Shown here: in pieces, positions 1 to 7,274 of the stretch
Position numbering within the stretch: position 1 is the first letter of the stretch
Layout: each line of letters opens with the position of its first letter
DNA from: DASSTJ01 sp035707965
GTDB taxonomy: Bacteria; Actinomycetota; Actinomycetes; Actinomycetales; Angustibacteraceae
NCBI GenBank assembly: GCA_035707965.1
Contig: DASSTJ010000015.1
Coordinates: 1 to 15,499, forward strand
Length of the DNA: 15,499 nucleotides
Direction: 5' to 3'
Notes under the pieces: model-generated
Seen by the model: only the letters and a program-made list of their open reading frames with translations
The model's database searches: none
Told to the model about the DNA's origin: nothing
Translations under genes and position numbers: made by a program

Positions 1-492
1 CTGGCGGTGGGCACCCGTGAGCAGGCGCTCGAGGTGGTGCAGCTCGCGATGCCGCTGCTCGGCGCCGCGACGGCCGACGAGCCGCCCGAGTGGCGGCGCT
101 CGCTGGAGGCCGGCATGACCGGCACGGGCGGCGACGGGGGCTTCACGGCGAGCCCGGCGTCGTCCCGGTGGCTCGACCCGATCGGGTGGCGGCGGCATGG
201 CGTGCTCGTCGGACCGCAGGTGCTGCTGGCGCGTCGCGGAGTGCTGGTGCGGGAGCTGGACGTCGTCCCCCACGCCCGCACGCAGAGTCTCGGCCTGCAG
301 CAGGGCCCGTTGCAGCGGCGGCTCGGCCTCGCTACCTTCGCGCTTCACTCGACTCAGGGTCCGGTGCAGCCCTCGGTGCGGCACCTGGCCGGGCCGGCTG
401 CGGCCGCGTTGCTGCACGAGCAGGCCGACCGGGCGCGCACCGCCAGGGCGGACCGGTCCGTGGAGGGCGACGGCCGCTGGATGGTGCGCTGA
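1..492 (+). CDS. PH domain-containing protein (bPH2/YdbT-like), 3' fragment
   Basis: Frame 1 is open from the first base to the TGA at 490-492, so the 5' end lies outside the window and about 163 codons are visible. The segment around residues 75-130 (RRGVLVRELDVVPHARTQS, then QGPLQRRLGLATFALHS) has the pattern of the bacterial PH domain (bPH_2, formerly DUF304) found in YdbS/YdbT membrane proteins: a strand pair, an R-hxxVPxxRxQS turn and a QGPLQRRLGLA helix. In actinobacteria, pairs of such proteins often lie just upstream of the pantothenate cluster, which fits the context. The function of this family is poorly defined; it is membrane-associated in known members. The visible part holds no obvious TM helix, so those would be upstream. 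The family call is by pattern recognition; the C-terminal 25 residues are low-complexity and charged. It converges on the lipoprotein gene with only 3 nt between stop codons. Confidence 0.75.
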   Translation: MAVGTREQALEVVQLAMPLLGAATADEPPEWRRSLEAGMTGTGGDGGFTASPASSRWLDPIGWRRHGVLVGPQVLLARRGVLVRELDVVPHARTQSLGLQQGPLQRRLGLATFALHSTQGPVQPSVRHLAGPAAAALLHEQADRARTARADRSVEGDGRWMVR

Positions 493-503
493 CGCTCAGC
501 AGC
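486..503. terminator. Small hairpin built from two convergent stop codons
   Basis: A GCTGA / TCAGC stem with a 3-nt loop (488-500) contains both convergent stop codons (TGA 490-492 on plus, TCA 496-498 read as TGA on minus). It extends by two further pairs across a bulged A501. It could act as a weak two-way terminator between genes that are only 3 nt apart. There is no T-tract, and the stem is short, so this is tentative. Confidence 0.3.
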
Positions 504-1059
504 GCGGGTCGGTGTCCATGCGGACGACGCGGCCTGCGGAGTCGTACGTCAGCAGCAGCACGGCCTTGCTGTTGGGGTCGTCGAGCCAGCCGGCGGCGTC
601 CTGCGGTGTCGACGTCAGGCCGAGCTGGTCGCCGTTCTTGACGCACCGGTTGACCACGACGGTCGCCCCGGGCGCCACCGGCACCGTGCGCAGCTTGTCG
701 TCGTTCTGGTTCTCGAAGCGGTCGCCGGTGTGCGGCGTGACGGTGATGCCGTCCTTCGCGAGCTGGGCGTCGGGCAGACCCTTCACCGTCCACCGGTCCA
801 GCTGCAGGACGAGCTCGCCGTCGACCTCCTTGACGCCGCTCACGGTGCCGACGTCGAAGCGGCGTCCCTTGACGTCGCTGCTCGGTGTCGTAGCGCTGGC
901 GGTCGGGGTGACCGACTCCGTCACCGTGACGCGCTCGGCGTCGGTGGTCGGGTTGCCACCGGAGGCGCAGCCGGCGAGGGCGACCCCCACCGCGCAGCAC
1001 AGAGCAGCCGCAGCCGCCCGTCGGCGCTGCAGCCGCGGACCACGGTCGACGGTGCACAC
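496..1059 (-). CDS. Predicted secreted lipoprotein of unknown function
   Basis: 187 codons from a GTG at 1059. The N-terminus has an arginine-rich n-region (R9-R14), a short hydrophobic stretch (A15-A27) and a lipobox LAGC at residues 28-31, so Cys31 should be lipidated after signal peptidase II cleavage and the protein anchored outside the membrane. Residues 32-62 are a Thr/Ser/Val-rich linker (VTVTESVTPTASA), typical of actinobacterial lipoproteins. Residues 65-187 form one folded-looking domain with alternating strands (GRRFDVGTV, LVLQLDRWTVKGL, AVLLLTYDSAGRV); I do not recognise a family. Two cysteines (Cys139 region in VNRCVKNG and the C-terminal Cys) could form a disulfide. The start is set by the lipobox; no better RBS is visible, and a TAGGGC 6 nt upstream of GTG could be a weak -10 of a leaderless transcript. 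It lies 36 nt after the methyltransferase stop, so co-transcription is also possible. Confidence 0.8.
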   Translation of the reverse strand: MCTVDRGPRLQRRRAAAAALCCAVGVALAGCASGGNPTTDAERVTVTESVTPTASATTPSSDVKGRRFDVGTVSGVKEVDGELVLQLDRWTVKGLPDAQLAKDGITVTPHTGDRFENQNDDKLRTVPVAPGATVVVNRCVKNGDQLGLTSTPQDAAGWLDDPNSKAVLLLTYDSAGRVVRMDTDPRC

Positions 1060-1095
1060 AACGGCCCTAGCCTGGCGAACCGTGCCGTCTCCTGT

Positions 1096-2124
1096 CTAAT
1101 CCGTGCCACCCGGTGCGCCTCGCGGCGAGCCCGGGCCGGCCGCCGACCGGCGCGACTGCACGAGCCACGTGAACGACCCGAGTCCCCCTCGGTCGAGCAG
1201 CTCGGCTGCCTCACCCGCGCGCCGCAGGGAGGCCAGGTAGCCGGGCGGGTCGGTGCGGGCGGACGACGAGCCCGGCAGCTCCGCCGTCACGCCGAGGGAG
1301 CGCAGCGCGGCGTGCTGGGACGTGAGCACCGTCTGGGTCGCGCCAGCCGCCTCTCCGGCCTGCGCGACGGAGTCGATCGCGACGTGGGCGGTCACGTCGC
1401 AGGAGCCGTCGGGCACGGGTGGCACGACGCGTCCGTCGCGGTGGCCGACGAGGCTGCCCCGGGGCGGCCGGTCCTCGCGCTGGTGCGCGTAGTCCACCGC
1501 CAGCAGCACCCCGCCGTCCGCCGCGGCGACGAGCCGCGCCCAGGCGTTGTCGCGGGGGAGCCCGACCTCGGCGCGGTACCTCGGCTCGGCGGCCGGCCAC
1601 CACGTCGTCAACCAGGCCTCGTGGTCGCGGTCCACCGGTGGGCCCAGGCGCTCCTCGCCCGTCGCGGGGTCGACGTGCACCGCCCGCCAGCGGCGCTGGT
1701 CGTCGACCTGCGCGACCGGGCAGGGCACGTCGTCCAGCCACTCGTGCGCGACGACGAGCGAGCGGTGGACGTCGAGCTCGTCGGGCAGCAGCGCGCCGCC
1801 GGGGGAGCGCAGCCACCGCACGCCCGGCGCCACGCCCGCGGGCCGGCCCACGACGTCGACACCCACGAGATCCAGGTCGGGGTGGGCGTCCGCCATCGCC
1901 GAGAGCAGCTCGCCCCGCCCGCTGCCCACGTCAACGACGCGGGACAGGCCGCAGCCGCGTGCCAGACCGACGAGCGCGCTGGCGAGCAGCGGTGACGCGT
2001 GCACGCTCGTGCGGAAGTGCGCTGACGCAGCCGCGGCCCGGTAGAAGCCGTGCTCGCCGTACAGCGCGTCGTGCCACGCGACGTCCCAGGGCACGAACCG
2101 CTGGTCGGCCGCCGCGCTGGTCAC
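1096..2124 (-). CDS. SAM-dependent methyltransferase, MidA/COG1565-like
   Basis: 342 residues from a GTG at 2124 that overlaps the TGA of the upstream methyltransferase in a GTGA 4-nt coupling. The N-terminus (FYRAAAASAHFRTSVHASPL, residues 27-46) and SAM motif I VVDVGSGRGE at 63-72, followed by VGVDVVG with the acidic ribose-binding Asp near 90, match the PF02636/COG1565 group (MidA, NDUFAF7 homologues). Later blocks SLVVAHEWLDDVP and GGVLLAVDYAH fit the same fold. Human NDUFAF7 and MidA methylate an arginine of a complex I subunit, but actinobacterial members are uncharacterised, so the substrate here is unknown. The reading frame stays open about 1.2 kb upstream of the GTG, but that extension is antisense to, or out of frame with, better genes and was discarded. 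The family call is good; the function is inference. Confidence 0.85.
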   Translation of the reverse strand: MTSAAADQRFVPWDVAWHDALYGEHGFYRAAAASAHFRTSVHASPLLASALVGLARGCGLSRVVDVGSGRGELLSAMADAHPDLDLVGVDVVGRPAGVAPGVRWLRSPGGALLPDELDVHRSLVVAHEWLDDVPCPVAQVDDQRRWRAVHVDPATGEERLGPPVDRDHEAWLTTWWPAAEPRYRAEVGLPRDNAWARLVAAADGGVLLAVDYAHQREDRPPRGSLVGHRDGRVVPPVPDGSCDVTAHVAIDSVAQAGEAAGATQTVLTSQHAALRSLGVTAELPGSSSARTDPPGYLASLRRAGEAAELLDRGGLGSFTWLVQSRRSAAGPGSPRGAPGGTD

Positions 2125-2840
2125 CGCCGCAGGACGACGGCGACGTCCGTGACCGTGAACAGGAAGCGCCCCTCGTGCGCCAGCCGGCCCACCGACTCCA
2201 GCCACTGCGCGGCCCGAGCCGCCAGGTCCTCGTCGTCCCGGACGGCGGCGACCATGCCCATGGCGATCTTCCACGCCAGCGAGCCCTCGTCGAACCGGCG
2301 GTGCGGGTCGGCCCACGACTGCACGTCGGTCACCTCGAACGGCGACTCGACGGCAAGGCGCAGCAGCTTGCGTCCCATGAAACCGTCGGTGTGCGCGTCC
2401 CAGGTGGGGACGTCGGCCACGAACCGGTCGACCAGCAGCCGCGTGAGCGCGTCGTCGTCGCTCGTGAACAGGGCGGTGTCGAAGTCGGTGTGCCCGATGA
2501 CCGCGAGCCCGCCGGGTGCGAGCACCCGGTGGCACTCGCGCAGGAACGCCTGGGCGTCCGCCACCCCCTCCATCACGTTGACCGAGACGACTCGGTCCAG
2601 CGAGGCGGCCTCGAACGGCAGGGGTTCGTCGAGATCGGCGAGGCGCGACACCACCCGCGCATCGCCCAGCAGGTCGTCGTCGAGCGCGGAGCCGCGGTCG
2701 AGCGCCTCCACGCGCGCCGGGGTGACGGGCCCCGAGAGCAGCGCCCGGACGGTGCGCCCGGTGCCGCAGCCCAGGTCGGCGACGACGAGACCTGGCCGGT
2801 CCACCGCCGCGAGCGCTGCGATCCGCTCGTGCCGTCCCAT
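2121..2840 (-). CDS. Class I SAM-dependent methyltransferase
   Basis: 239 residues from ATG 2840; an in-frame GTG lies two codons further upstream at 2846. SAM motif I is VVADLGCGTGRT (19-30), followed by an acidic motif II region (RVEALDRGS), LDRVVSVNVMEGV (motif III/IV region) and the post-motif CHRVLAPGGLAVIGHTD, giving a standard Methyltransf_11 Rossmann fold. The C-terminal half (DALTRLLVDRF, GFMGRKLLRLA, EGRFLFTVTDVAVVLRR) resembles small-molecule methyltransferases, but no substrate can be assigned. It is the first gene of a minus-strand pair overlapping the MidA-like gene by 4 nt, so two different methyltransferases are probably translated from one mRNA. ATG 2840 is preferred because a TACGCT -10-like box sits exactly 7 nt upstream, the geometry of a leaderless transcript. 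Confidence 0.85.
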   Translation of the reverse strand: MGRHERIAALAAVDRPGLVVADLGCGTGRTVRALLSGPVTPARVEALDRGSALDDDLLGDARVVSRLADLDEPLPFEAASLDRVVSVNVMEGVADAQAFLRECHRVLAPGGLAVIGHTDFDTALFTSDDDALTRLLVDRFVADVPTWDAHTDGFMGRKLLRLAVESPFEVTDVQSWADPHRRFDEGSLAWKIAMGMVAAVRDDEDLAARAAQWLESVGRLAHEGRFLFTVTDVAVVLRR

Positions 2841-2847
2841 GACCACG

Positions 2848-2853
2848 AGCGTA
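2848..2853 (-). promoter_or_regulatory. -10-like box for leaderless transcription of the methyltransferase operon
   Basis: On the minus strand the order is TACGCT, 7 nt (CGTGGTC), then ATG at 2840. TAnnnT followed by the start codon after 6-7 nt is the usual arrangement for leaderless mRNAs in actinobacteria. No clear -35 is seen. Sequence match only. Confidence 0.5.
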
Positions 2854-2865
2854 GTGGCGCCACGC

Positions 2866-2871
2866 TAGCGT
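2866..2871 (+). promoter_or_regulatory. -10-like box for leaderless transcription of the pan/nad operon
   Basis: On the plus strand the order is TAGCGT, 7 nt (CGTGGGA), then GTG at 2879. It mirrors the minus-strand box: the two -10 hexamers are back to back with 12 bp between them, flanking a TGGCGCCA palindrome at 2855-2862. This geometry is why GTG 2879 is chosen over GTG 2873, which would lie only 1 nt from the hexamer. Confidence 0.5.
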
Positions 2872-2878
2872 CGTGGGA

Positions 2879-3772
2879 GTGAAGGAGCAGGAGCGGCCGG
2901 CGCGCCTCGAGGTCGGTGTGGTGAGCGCCGGCCGCGTCGGCGCCGTGCTGGGCGCTGCCCTGTCGCGCGCCGGCCACCACGTCGTCGCGGCGAGCGGGGT
3001 GAGCGCAGCGACGGTCGAGCGGGCCGCCGCCCTCCTGCCCGGTGTGCCGCTGCTGCCGGTGCCGGACGTCGTGGCGCGGGCCGAGCTGGTGCTGCTGGCT
3101 GTGCCGGACGACGACCTGCCGGCGCTCGTGACCGGTCTGGCCGAGACGGGGGCCTGGCAGGCCGGGCAGCTGGTCGCCCACACCAGCGGGCGGTACGGCA
3201 TCGGCGTCCTGGACGCCGTGGCCCAGGCCCACGCGATCGGGTTGGCTCTGCACCCCGCGATGACGTTCACCGGCACCTCGCTCGACCTCGACCGCCTCCA
3301 GGACTGCTGCTTCGGCGTCACCACGGCGCCGGCCATGCGGCCCGTGGGCGAGGCTCTCGTGGTCGAGATGACCGCCGAGCCGGTCTGGGTGGCCGAGGAG
3401 GCTCGTGCCCGCTACCACGCCGCGCTCACGCACGGGGCGAACCACCTCGTCACGCTGGTGGCGCAGTCCCTGCAGGTGCTGGGTGACTCCGGGGTGGCGG
3501 CGCCGGACCGGGTGCTGGCGCCGCTGCTGTCGGCCGCCCTCGACGGGGCGCTCCGCCAGGGTGACGCTGCTCTCACCGGTCCGGTGGCCCGGGGGGACGC
3601 CGGTACCGTGGCCGCGCACGTGCGCGAGCTCGCTGGCGAGACGCCGGACGTGCTGCCCACCTACGTCGAGCTGGCCCGGGCGACCGCTCTGCGTGCGCTC
3701 GCCGACGGCAGGCTGTCGGCGCAGGCCGCTGAGACCCTGCTCGACGCCCTGGCCCGTTCGAAGGAGCCTTGA
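2879..3772 (+). CDS. Rossmann-fold DUF2520 protein, possible oxidoreductase of pantothenate synthesis
   Basis: 297 residues from GTG 2879 (in-frame GTG 2873 is the alternative). Residues 10-120 form an NAD(P)-binding Rossmann domain (VGVVSAGRVGAVLGAALSRA at 12-31, later LVLLAVPDDDLPALV). Residues 135-260 match the helical DUF2520 domain, including RARYHAALTHGANHLVTL. The HPAMTF segment between them is typical. The family sits beside panC in many actinobacteria (M. tuberculosis Rv3603c-panC), suggesting a step in pantothenate synthesis such as ketopantoate reduction; this is inference from context. The first glycine of the GxGxxG dinucleotide motif is serine (SAGRVG). The gene ends at TGA 3770-3772 directly before panC, with the panC RBS inside its 3' end. 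It heads the operon and is likely transcribed without a leader. Confidence 0.85.
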   Translation: MKEQERPARLEVGVVSAGRVGAVLGAALSRAGHHVVAASGVSAATVERAAALLPGVPLLPVPDVVARAELVLLAVPDDDLPALVTGLAETGAWQAGQLVAHTSGRYGIGVLDAVAQAHAIGLALHPAMTFTGTSLDLDRLQDCCFGVTTAPAMRPVGEALVVEMTAEPVWVAEEARARYHAALTHGANHLVTLVAQSLQVLGDSGVAAPDRVLAPLLSAALDGALRQGDAALTGPVARGDAGTVAAHVRELAGETPDVLPTYVELARATALRALADGRLSAQAAETLLDALARSKEP

Positions 3773-4678
3773 GTGACCGGCACCACCCCCGTCGTCTGCC
3801 GCACCCGTGCCGAGCTCGCGCCGGCGCGTGCCGCCCTGGACGACGGCCCGGTCGCGGTCGTGATGACGATGGGTGCCCTGCACTCCGGGCACGCGGCGCT
3901 GATCCGGCAGGCCCGTCAGCGGGCAGCTCACGTCATCGTCACGATCTTCCTCAACCCGTTGCAGTTCGGGCCGAAGGAGGACCTCTCGCGCTACCCGCGC
4001 ACGTTCGACGACGACCTCGTCATCTGCGAGCGGGAGGGGGTGGACGTCGTCTTCGCCCCCAGTCCGGACGTCGTCTACCCCGACGGTGACCCCGGCGTGC
4101 GCATCAGCGCCGGGCCGTTGGGCGACGTGCTCGAGGGCGCGGCTCGTCCGGGCCACTTCGACGGGGTGCTGACCGTGGTCGGCAAGCTGCTGCACCTGAC
4201 CCGGGCCGACCTCGCCTACTTCGGCCAGAAGGACGCGCAACAGCTCCTGCTCATCCGCCGCATGGTGCGCGACCTCGACTTCGGGGTCGACGTGATCGCC
4301 GTACCGACGGTGCGCGAGGACGACGGACTGGCGCTCAGCAGCCGCAACACCTACCTGACGCCCAGCGACCGGGAGGCGGCCCTCGCGCTGTCGGCCTCCC
4401 TCCGCGCCGGAGCCGCGGCTGCGGCCGAGGGACCGAGCGCGGTGCGCCGCGCCGCCCGCGCCGTGCTGGTGGCCGAGCCGCTGGTGCTCGTCGACTACCT
4501 GGTGCTGGTGCACCCGACGACACTGGCCGACGTGCCCGAGTGGTACCACGGTGAGGCGCTGCTGGCCGTGGCGGCGCGCGTCGGCACGACTCGGCTCATC
4601 GACAACGTGCCGCTGCTGATCGGGCCGGGCGGCGGGCAGGTCGACGCCTGGGGCTCGACGGCCCGGGTGACGGCGTGA
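3773..4678 (+). CDS. panC: Pantothenate synthetase (pantoate--beta-alanine ligase)
   Basis: 301 residues from GTG 3773. PanC joins pantoate and beta-alanine with ATP through a pantoyl-adenylate intermediate, in the cytoplasm. The HIGH-type nucleotide motif is MTMGALHSGH (31-40), followed by FLNPLQFGPKEDLSRYPRTF; YFGQKDAQQLLLIRRMV carries pantoate/ATP contacts; and LALSSRN (186-192) is the KMSKS-equivalent loop. Length matches the family (about 280-310). The start is supported by AAGGAG at 3761-3766 with 6-nt spacing, lying within the end of the DUF2520 gene and directly after its stop codon. The gene overlaps nadB by 4 nt (GTGA at 4675-4678), so translation is coupled. No panD (aspartate decarboxylase, the beta-alanine source) or panB is in the window, so these must lie elsewhere if the pathway is complete. 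Confidence 0.97.
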   Translation: MTGTTPVVCRTRAELAPARAALDDGPVAVVMTMGALHSGHAALIRQARQRAAHVIVTIFLNPLQFGPKEDLSRYPRTFDDDLVICEREGVDVVFAPSPDVVYPDGDPGVRISAGPLGDVLEGAARPGHFDGVLTVVGKLLHLTRADLAYFGQKDAQQLLLIRRMVRDLDFGVDVIAVPTVREDDGLALSSRNTYLTPSDREAALALSASLRAGAAAAAEGPSAVRRAARAVLVAEPLVLVDYLVLVHPTTLADVPEWYHGEALLAVAARVGTTRLIDNVPLLIGPGGGQVDAWGSTARVTA

Positions 4679-6360
4679 GCGCCCCGACGCTGGCTCGGCG
4701 GCTGCTCGCTCCGGCTCCGGGCTGGACGACGAGCGCCGAGGTCGTCGTGGTCGGTTCGGGGATCGCCGGCCTCACCGCTGCTCTGCGGCTGCGGCAGCGC
4801 GTGGACCGGGTGCTGCTCGTCACCAAGACCGTGCTCGACGAGGGCTCGACGCGCTGGGCGCAGGGCGGCATCGCGGCCGCTCTCGACCCCGCCGACTCGC
4901 CCGCCGAGCACCTGCAGGACACGCTGGTGGCCGGCGCCGGGGTCTGCGACGTCGATGCCGTCCGCGTCCTGGTGACCGAAGGACCCGAGCGGGTGCGCGA
5001 GCTCGTGCGGCTGGGCACGCAGTTCGACCGGACGCCGGACGGCGAGATCGCGCTGACCCGCGAGGGCGGGCACCACCGCGACCGGATCGCGCACGCCGGG
5101 GGCGACGCGACCGGCAAGGAGATCTCGCGCGCGCTGCTCGCTGCGCTCGAGGCGGTGCGTGACGATCCCGGCATCGAGGTGATCGAGCACGCGATGGTCG
5201 TCGACGTCCTGCAGACCGCGGACGGTCGGGTTTGCGGTGTCACCCTCCACGTCCTGGGGGAGGGCCAGCGCGACGGGGTCGGCGCGGCGCTCGCGCGCGC
5301 GGTCGTGCTCGCCACGGGTGGCCTCGGTCAGGTGTACTCCTCCACCACCAACCCCGCCGTGGCCACCGGTGACGGCGTCGCGGCGGCGGTGCGCGCGGGT
5401 GCCCGGGTGCGCGACCTGGAGTTCGTGCAGTTCCACCCCACCGTGCTGTGGCTGGGCGCGGGGGCGACGGGTCAGCAGCCGCTGATCAGCGAAGCCGTCC
5501 GCGGCGAGGGCGCGTTCCTCGTCGACGCCAGCGGCGACCGCTTCATGACACGGGTGCACGAGCTCGCCGACCTGGCGCCGCGCGACGTGGTCGCGCGGGC
5601 GATCGTCGACCGCATGCAGGCGACCGGCTCCGACCACGTCTACCTCGACGCGCGGCACCTCGGCGCCGCGTTCCTGGAGCGTCGCTTCCCGTCGATCGTG
5701 CGGCGCTGCCGCGAGCTCGGCTTCGACCCGACGGTCGAGCTGTTGCCCGTGGCGCCAGCGCAGCACTACGCCAGCGGTGGCGTCGTCACCGACCTGCGGG
5801 GCCGTTCGTCGCTGGCGGGCCTCTCCGCGTGCGGCGAGGTCGCCTGCTCCGGCGTCCACGGCGCCAACCGGCTCGCCTCGAACTCGCTGCTCGAGGGCCT
5901 GGTCTTCGCGAACCGCATCGCCGACGACCTCTCCGCGCGGCTCGCCGACGGAGAGCTGCCCTTCGCCGACCCGGACGACCCTGGCCGGCGGCCCGGACTC
6001 CTGGACCCTGCGGCGCGGGCCCAGGTGCAGGCCGCGATGACGGCCGGCGCGGGTGCCGTGCGGTCGGCGGCGTCGACGTCCGAGACCGTCCGACGTCTCG
6101 CTGACGTCGTGGCGCTCGCGAGCGACGTGCCCTCGGCGGCCGCGTGGGAGACCACGAACCTGCACCAGGTCGGTACGGTGCTGACGCAGGTGGCGGCGCT
6201 GCGGCAGGAGTCGCGCGGCGGGCACGTGCGCAGCGACTTCCCGGCGCGGGACGACGGTCGCTGGAGGGGGCACCAGACGGTGTGGCTCGACGAGGGCGGT
6301 GGCGTCCAGGTGGCGTACGCGCCGGTGGACCAGCCGGCCGAGGAGGAGGTGGGAGCGTGA
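4675..6360 (+). CDS. nadB: L-aspartate oxidase
   Basis: 561 residues from GTG 4675, overlapping the panC stop by 4 nt. NadB is an FAD enzyme that oxidises L-aspartate to iminoaspartate, the first step of de novo NAD synthesis. Visible motifs are VVVVGSGIAGL (23-33, FAD pyrophosphate loop), STRWAQGGIAA, EGGHHRDRIAHAGGDATG, FVQFHPT, EAVRGEGAFLVD with the substrate-binding arginine region, HYASGGVVTD, and LSACGEVACSGVHGANRLASNSLLEGLVFA, which separates NadB/Sdh flavoproteins from other oxidases. The C-terminal part (from about residue 430) is the helical domain, ending in FPARDDGRWRGHQTVWL. Length is normal (about 540-570). nadA (quinolinate synthase), which must act between NadB and NadC, is not in this operon. 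The next gene, nadC, again overlaps by GTGA. Confidence 0.97.
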   Translation: MSAPTLARRLLAPAPGWTTSAEVVVVGSGIAGLTAALRLRQRVDRVLLVTKTVLDEGSTRWAQGGIAAALDPADSPAEHLQDTLVAGAGVCDVDAVRVLVTEGPERVRELVRLGTQFDRTPDGEIALTREGGHHRDRIAHAGGDATGKEISRALLAALEAVRDDPGIEVIEHAMVVDVLQTADGRVCGVTLHVLGEGQRDGVGAALARAVVLATGGLGQVYSSTTNPAVATGDGVAAAVRAGARVRDLEFVQFHPTVLWLGAGATGQQPLISEAVRGEGAFLVDASGDRFMTRVHELADLAPRDVVARAIVDRMQATGSDHVYLDARHLGAAFLERRFPSIVRRCRELGFDPTVELLPVAPAQHYASGGVVTDLRGRSSLAGLSACGEVACSGVHGANRLASNSLLEGLVFANRIADDLSARLADGELPFADPDDPGRRPGLLDPAARAQVQAAMTAGAGAVRSAASTSETVRRLADVVALASDVPSAAAWETTNLHQVGTVLTQVAALRQESRGGHVRSDFPARDDGRWRGHQTVWLDEGGGVQVAYAPVDQPAEEEVGA

Positions 6361-7265
6361 GCAGCACGGTATCGGAGGAGGGGCTCGACCTGGCCCGGGT
6401 GCGCGAGGTCGCCGCGGGTGCTCTGGACGAGGACCTGGGCGGGCCGTCCGGCGTCGACGTCACGGCGTCCGCGACGATCCCGCTCGAGCACCGCAGCACC
6501 GCCCAGGTCGTCGCGCGGGCCGACGGTGTCGTCGCCGGCCTCGACGTCTTCGACGTGGTCTGGGACGACGTCCGCCGGCGGCTCGGTGCCGACGCCGTGC
6601 AGGTACGGCGGCTCGTGGACGACGGCACGGCAGTGCGTCGAGGTGACGTGCTGCTCGAGGCCGAAGGGCCGACCCAGGTGCTGCTCACCGGTGAGCGGAC
6701 GGCGTTGAACCTCGTGTGCCGGATGTCCGGCGTGGCCACGCACACGCGGCGGTGGGCCGACGCCCTGACCGGCACCGGTGCCACCGTGCTCGACACGCGA
6801 AAGACCACGCCGGGACTCCGGGCCCTCGAGAAGTACGCGGTGCGCTGCGGTGGCGGCACGAACAAGCGCATGGGCCTGTACGACGTGGCGATGGTGAAGG
6901 ACAACCACAAGCTCGCCGCCGGCTCGGTGCGCGCCGCGTACCGCGCTGTGCGCCGGGCGTTCCCGCCGGTCGAGGTGCAGGTGGAGGTGACGACGGTCGA
7001 CGAAGCGCTCGAGGCCGTCGAGGCGGGAGCGCGGTTCCTGCTGTGCGACAACATGTCGCCGGCCCTGCTGAGCGAGACCGTGGGCGCCGTGCGCGCCGCG
7101 ACGTCCGAGCGCGTCGAGCTCGAGGCCACCGGCGGGCTCACCCTCGAGCACGCCCGCGAGTACGCCGAGACCGGGGTCGACTACCTGTCGGTCGGAGGGC
7201 TCACCCACTCCAGCCCGATCCTCGACCTGGCCCTCGACCTGACGGACGCGGTCGGAGCCGGCTGA
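6357..7265 (+). CDS. nadC: Quinolinate phosphoribosyltransferase (decarboxylating)
   Basis: 302 residues from GTG 6357, overlapping the nadB TGA by 4 nt; a GAGGAGGAGGT stretch just upstream gives a strong RBS. NadC converts quinolinate and PRPP to nicotinate mononucleotide. Key segments are LTGERTALNLVCRMSGVATHT, DTRKTTPGLRALEKYA (146-161, with the conserved Arg/Lys that bind quinolinate), VRCGGGTNKRMGLYD, the catalytic-site MVKDNH, LLCDNM, LEATGGL, and the terminal GVDYLSVGGLTHS that holds the phosphate. The length and all signature blocks are normal. An alternative open frame 213 nt further upstream is antisense-free but lies inside nadB and is not used. A long palindrome starts 10 nt after the stop, probably ending the operon. 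Confidence 0.97.
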   Translation: MSSTVSEEGLDLARVREVAAGALDEDLGGPSGVDVTASATIPLEHRSTAQVVARADGVVAGLDVFDVVWDDVRRRLGADAVQVRRLVDDGTAVRRGDVLLEAEGPTQVLLTGERTALNLVCRMSGVATHTRRWADALTGTGATVLDTRKTTPGLRALEKYAVRCGGGTNKRMGLYDVAMVKDNHKLAAGSVRAAYRAVRRAFPPVEVQVEVTTVDEALEAVEAGARFLLCDNMSPALLSETVGAVRAATSERVELEATGGLTLEHAREYAETGVDYLSVGGLTHSSPILDLALDLTDAVGAG

Positions 7266-7274
7266 GTCGGCCAG

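Noticed and set aside
2125..3336. N-terminal extension of the MidA-like frame to 746 codons
   Set aside because: The part before GTG 2124 overlaps the methyltransferase gene out of frame and the DUF2520 gene antisense; protein homology begins only at the GTG.
2573..4549. 658-codon minus-strand frame opposite panC and the DUF2520 gene
   Set aside because: It crosses three real genes and both strands of the divergent promoter; no protein family signature.
4495..6273. 592-codon open frame on the minus strand opposite nadB
   Set aside because: Antisense shadow of nadB; Arg/Gly/His-rich with no motif and no promoter or RBS.
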